A stretch of 64,000 nucleotides of DNA from JAOAPY01 sp038237475 (GTDB lineage Bacteria > Acidobacteriota > Blastocatellia > Pyrinomonadales > Pyrinomonadaceae): the NCBI GenBank assembly GCA_038237475.1, contig JBBRYS010000014.1, positions 1 through 64,000 on the forward strand, written 5' to 3'. Below, in pieces: positions 61,806 through 64,000 of this stretch. Both the position numbers and the translations under genes were made by a program. Under the pieces are notes generated by a model. The model saw only the letters and a program-made list of their open reading frames with translations, ran no database searches and was not told the origin of the DNA. The number at the start of each line of letters is the position of its first letter. Within the stretch, counting starts at the first letter, position 1.

Positions 61806-62526
61806 GCAAACGAAAGATGGGGCGGTATTGCGCGGAGAAGTTGGGACTCCGAAGCCTCAACGTGTCCGCGCATCCCGGTGCCTCCGTCTGCTGGTCCTTG
61901 CGGTCTGTCTGCTGGCTCTCGCCGGCTGTCGCCGCGACATGCAGGATCAGCCAAAGGCCAAGCCGTTCCGCTCCTCCAGCTTTTTCAAAGACGGATTGTC
62001 ATCGCGTCAACCGGTTGCCGGGACAATCGCGCGCGGTTGGCTTAGGGAAGATAAGGAGTTGTATACCGGAAAGAAGACTGTCAGTTCGGCTACGCCAGTG
62101 ACCACGTCGCAGTCCGGGCCCGTGGCCACGACACCCGACGCTAACGCCAACGCGTCGCAGGTAGCCGCTGCATATCCGGACGATGTCGAGCACTTCCCCT
62201 TCGCTATCACCCCTGAAATTCTCGAACGTGGGCAGCAGAGATTTCAGATCTATTGCTCCGTTTGTCATGGCATGACCGGTCAGGGCGATGGAATGATTGT
62301 CAGGCGCGGCTTTCGCAAGCCACCTTCGTACAGCGAACAACGTTTGCGCGAAGCGCCAGTCGGGCATTTCTTTGACGTCGTGACTAATGGTTGGGGAGCG
62401 ATGCCAAGTTATGCCTCGCAAGTGCCAGTGCGGGACCGCTGGGCCATCATCGCCTACATCCGTGCGTTGCAGTTAAGTCAGGCGGGGGCGCAGCCGCCAG
62501 CGGAAAACAGCGGAGAGAAGAAGTGA
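61792..62526 (+). CDS. actE: Alternative complex III, mono-heme cytochrome c ActE
   Basis: A 244-residue lipoprotein cytochrome with lipobox LAGC (Cys46) and one heme motif CSVCH near residue 157. The C-terminal 'GWGAMPSYASQVPVRDRWAIIAYIRAL' has the Met axial ligand. It passes electrons to the terminal oxidase. The start overlaps actD by 14 nt; a later start at TTG 61828 is possible because the n-region would be long otherwise. A Thr/Ala/Pro linker lies between anchor and heme domain. actF overlaps its stop (GTGA). Confidence 0.93.
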   Translation: MSRSRQTKDGAVLRGEVGTPKPQRVRASRCLRLLVLAVCLLALAGCRRDMQDQPKAKPFRSSSFFKDGLSSRQPVAGTIARGWLREDKELYTGKKTVSSATPVTTSQSGPVATTPDANANASQVAAAYPDDVEHFPFAITPEILERGQQRFQIYCSVCHGMTGQGDGMIVRRGFRKPPSYSEQRLREAPVGHFFDVVTNGWGAMPSYASQVPVRDRWAIIAYIRALQLSQAGAQPPAENSGEKK

Positions 62527-63746
62527 TCAATACCGCCTACACAGCACCGGCTGAATTGGCCCGCTTTCAGCGGCTGACCCTGATCGTCGGCATCATTGGA
62601 ATGCTGGCTTTGGGTGCTGGCGCGTTTCTGGATCCTCCGCAGTTCTGGCACGCCTACCTGATCGGCTACCTGTTTTGGACCGGGATTGCGATCGGCTCAT
62701 TAGCGTTGTTGGCGTTGCAGCACTTGACGGGTGGTGGATGGGGCTTCGTTATCAGGCGCATCCTTGAAGCTTCTACGCGCACGCTGCCCCTGATGCTATT
62801 ACTCTTTGTGCCGATCTTACTTGGCGCTCATTCGCTTTATTCATGGACCCACGTCGAAGAATTAGAGGCGCACCCGGCAGTCAAAGAAAAAGCGCGGCTG
62901 TACTTGAATCTTCCGTTCTTTGGCTTCCGGGCGTTAGCTGTTTTTGTTATCTGGCTGCTGCTGGCATTCTTTCTCAATCGCTGGTCGCGACAGCAGGATC
63001 TGATTGGTGACCGCCAACTGGCGAAAAAGATGCGCGTGCTGAGCGGGCCGGCCATGGTCTTGTTCGTATTTACAGTCACGATCGTGGCGATCGATTGGGT
63101 GATGTCGCTCGATCCGGAATGGTCTTCAACCATTTTTGGCTTGATGTTTGTGGCCGCGTGGAGTTTGAGCGCGCTCGCTTTTTCGATTGCTTGTCTGGCC
63201 TATCTCAGCAAACGCGAGCCGATGGCGCCAGTGGTCGCATCTTTGCATTTTCACGATTTGGGAAAACTGATGCTCGCGCTGGTGATGCTCTGGGCCTATT
63301 TCTCGTATTCTCAGTTTTTGATTATCTGGTCGGGCAATCTGCCGGAAGAAATTCGCTGGTACCTGCCGCGAACACGTGGTACCTGGGGGCTGATAGCTCT
63401 GGTAGTTATCGTCCTCCATTTTGCCCTGCCTTTTTTGTTCCTGCTATCGCGCAGGCTGAAACGCGATCCGCACAAGCTGGTCATGGTGGCCGCGCTCATA
63501 CTGGTGATGCGTTACGTGGATTTGTTGTGGGTGGTGGAACCGAATTTTTCAGGGGCCGCCTTCCACCTGAGTTGGATGAATGTGGCGGCGCCGATGGGCT
63601 TCGGAGGTATCTGGCTGGCCGCTTTCTCATGGCAACTGCGGAGCCGGCCACTCATACCGTTCAACGATCCACAATTACCCAGCGTGCTGGAGCAGGCGCA
63701 CGAACACCATACCTCGGAAGATTTTATTGAGGAGTCTAAGGCGTAG
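62523..63746 (+). CDS. actF: Alternative complex III membrane subunit ActF
   Basis: A 407-residue quinol-binding-like membrane protein related to ActC, with about ten helices. Motifs include 'WHAYLIGYLFWTGIAIGSLALLALQHLTGG' and 'LHFHDLGKLMLALVMLWAYFSYSQFLIIWSGN'. I use GTG at 62523, which overlaps the actE stop as GTGA; the open frame before it would be a non-homologous extension. It closes the six-subunit set. Confidence 0.92.
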   Translation: MINTAYTAPAELARFQRLTLIVGIIGMLALGAGAFLDPPQFWHAYLIGYLFWTGIAIGSLALLALQHLTGGGWGFVIRRILEASTRTLPLMLLLFVPILLGAHSLYSWTHVEELEAHPAVKEKARLYLNLPFFGFRALAVFVIWLLLAFFLNRWSRQQDLIGDRQLAKKMRVLSGPAMVLFVFTVTIVAIDWVMSLDPEWSSTIFGLMFVAAWSLSALAFSIACLAYLSKREPMAPVVASLHFHDLGKLMLALVMLWAYFSYSQFLIIWSGNLPEEIRWYLPRTRGTWGLIALVVIVLHFALPFLFLLSRRLKRDPHKLVMVAALILVMRYVDLLWVVEPNFSGAAFHLSWMNVAAPMGFGGIWLAAFSWQLRSRPLIPFNDPQLPSVLEQAHEHHTSEDFIEESKA

Positions 63747-63748
63747 GA

Positions 63749-64000
63749 ATGAAGCCGAAACACAGCAGCAATGGGCATGGTCACGAGACGGAAACGCCGG
63801 ACGTTTCCCACATTCGTAATGTCGACGTGACCCATGAACTCAGCGACGTCAACACGCGCGGCATCGGCGCGTTTATTGGCGGCCTGGTCCTGATGACAGT
63901 GATGGTTTACCTGCTGATGTGGGGAATGTTCCGCGTGCTTGCCAGTCAGGAAAGGGAAAAGGACGTCCCTGGTTCTCCTATGGCAATGAGCACCGCTGAA
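63749..64000 (+). CDS. Small membrane protein after actF (partial)
   Basis: 84 codons are in the window; the gene runs past the right edge. The start ATG is 2 nt after the actF stop. A hydrophilic lead rich in His, Glu and Asp (about 1-40) is followed by one membrane helix (about 41-66, 'GAFIGGLVLMTVMVYLLMWG') and a hydrophilic tail. It could be an accessory subunit of ACIII (ActG-like) or of the downstream oxidase assembly, but I cannot tell which. Confidence 0.7.
   Translation, partial: MKPKHSSNGHGHETETPDVSHIRNVDVTHELSDVNTRGIGAFIGGLVLMTVMVYLLMWGMFRVLASQEREKDVPGSPMAMSTAE

Overview
The window reads as a stretch of bacterial chromosome from an acidobacterium. This is inferred, not proven, from several traits that occur together: a DUF4214-type protein end, a VWFA-related secreted protein of the acidobacterial type, DUF5666/OB-like secreted proteins, an E3-E1-E2 2-oxoacid dehydrogenase operon, and an alternative complex III (ACIII) operon with a fused ActB. 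The class Blastocatellia is the best guess. There is no rRNA, tRNA, prophage, transposase or CRISPR array that I could support.

Layout. 1-500: end of a DUF4214 gene and a large triple-nested inverted repeat. 0.5-7 kb: stress and central metabolism (hsp20-lon, SIMPL protein, Rieske protein, ferredoxin, fumC). 7.1-11.8 kb: a signalling operon with a receiver domain lacking its phospho-acceptor Asp, a double KaiC-like ATPase and a hybrid histidine kinase. 12.4-17.7 kb: lipoamide dehydrogenase, E1 alpha, E1 beta and E2, closed by a good terminator. 18-28 kb: secreted and membrane proteins with lipB, a PLP dehydratase and lipA, so lipoylation genes lie near the lipoate-dependent complex. 28-35 kb: a GT-C glycosyltransferase-like membrane protein preceded by a decayed receiver domain, hydrolase, thioesterase, TPR, SDR, then a peroxide-stress block (PerR box, perR-like gene, 2-Cys peroxiredoxin, thioredoxin-fold protein). 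35-45 kb: secreted protein, moaA, an M48 protease fused to a propeller-like region, an M28 peptidase, then a TPP riboswitch with terminator ahead of thiC.

45-49 kb is the most unusual part: a two-gene operon coding for a TIR / transglutaminase-like cysteine protease fusion and a beta-rich partner of unknown function. It has the architecture of a conflict or cell-death module. Upstream of it is a zinc-ribbon protein with a duplicated 47-residue tail motif. 48.8-55 kb holds an SDR-DUF2867 protein, a nucleotidyltransferase gene broken by what look like two compensating indels, a GHMP sugar kinase, a VTT/DedA membrane protein, a universal stress protein and a ROK glucokinase-like protein.

55.5 kb to the end is the ACIII respiratory operon: ActA pentaheme cytochrome, ActB, ActC, ActD, ActE, ActF and the start of one more membrane gene. 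A perfect array of 13 heptads interrupts it between actC and actD. A second heptad array of a different sequence sits between the E1 beta and E2 genes; both arrays lie inside operons and both have an inverted partner arm.
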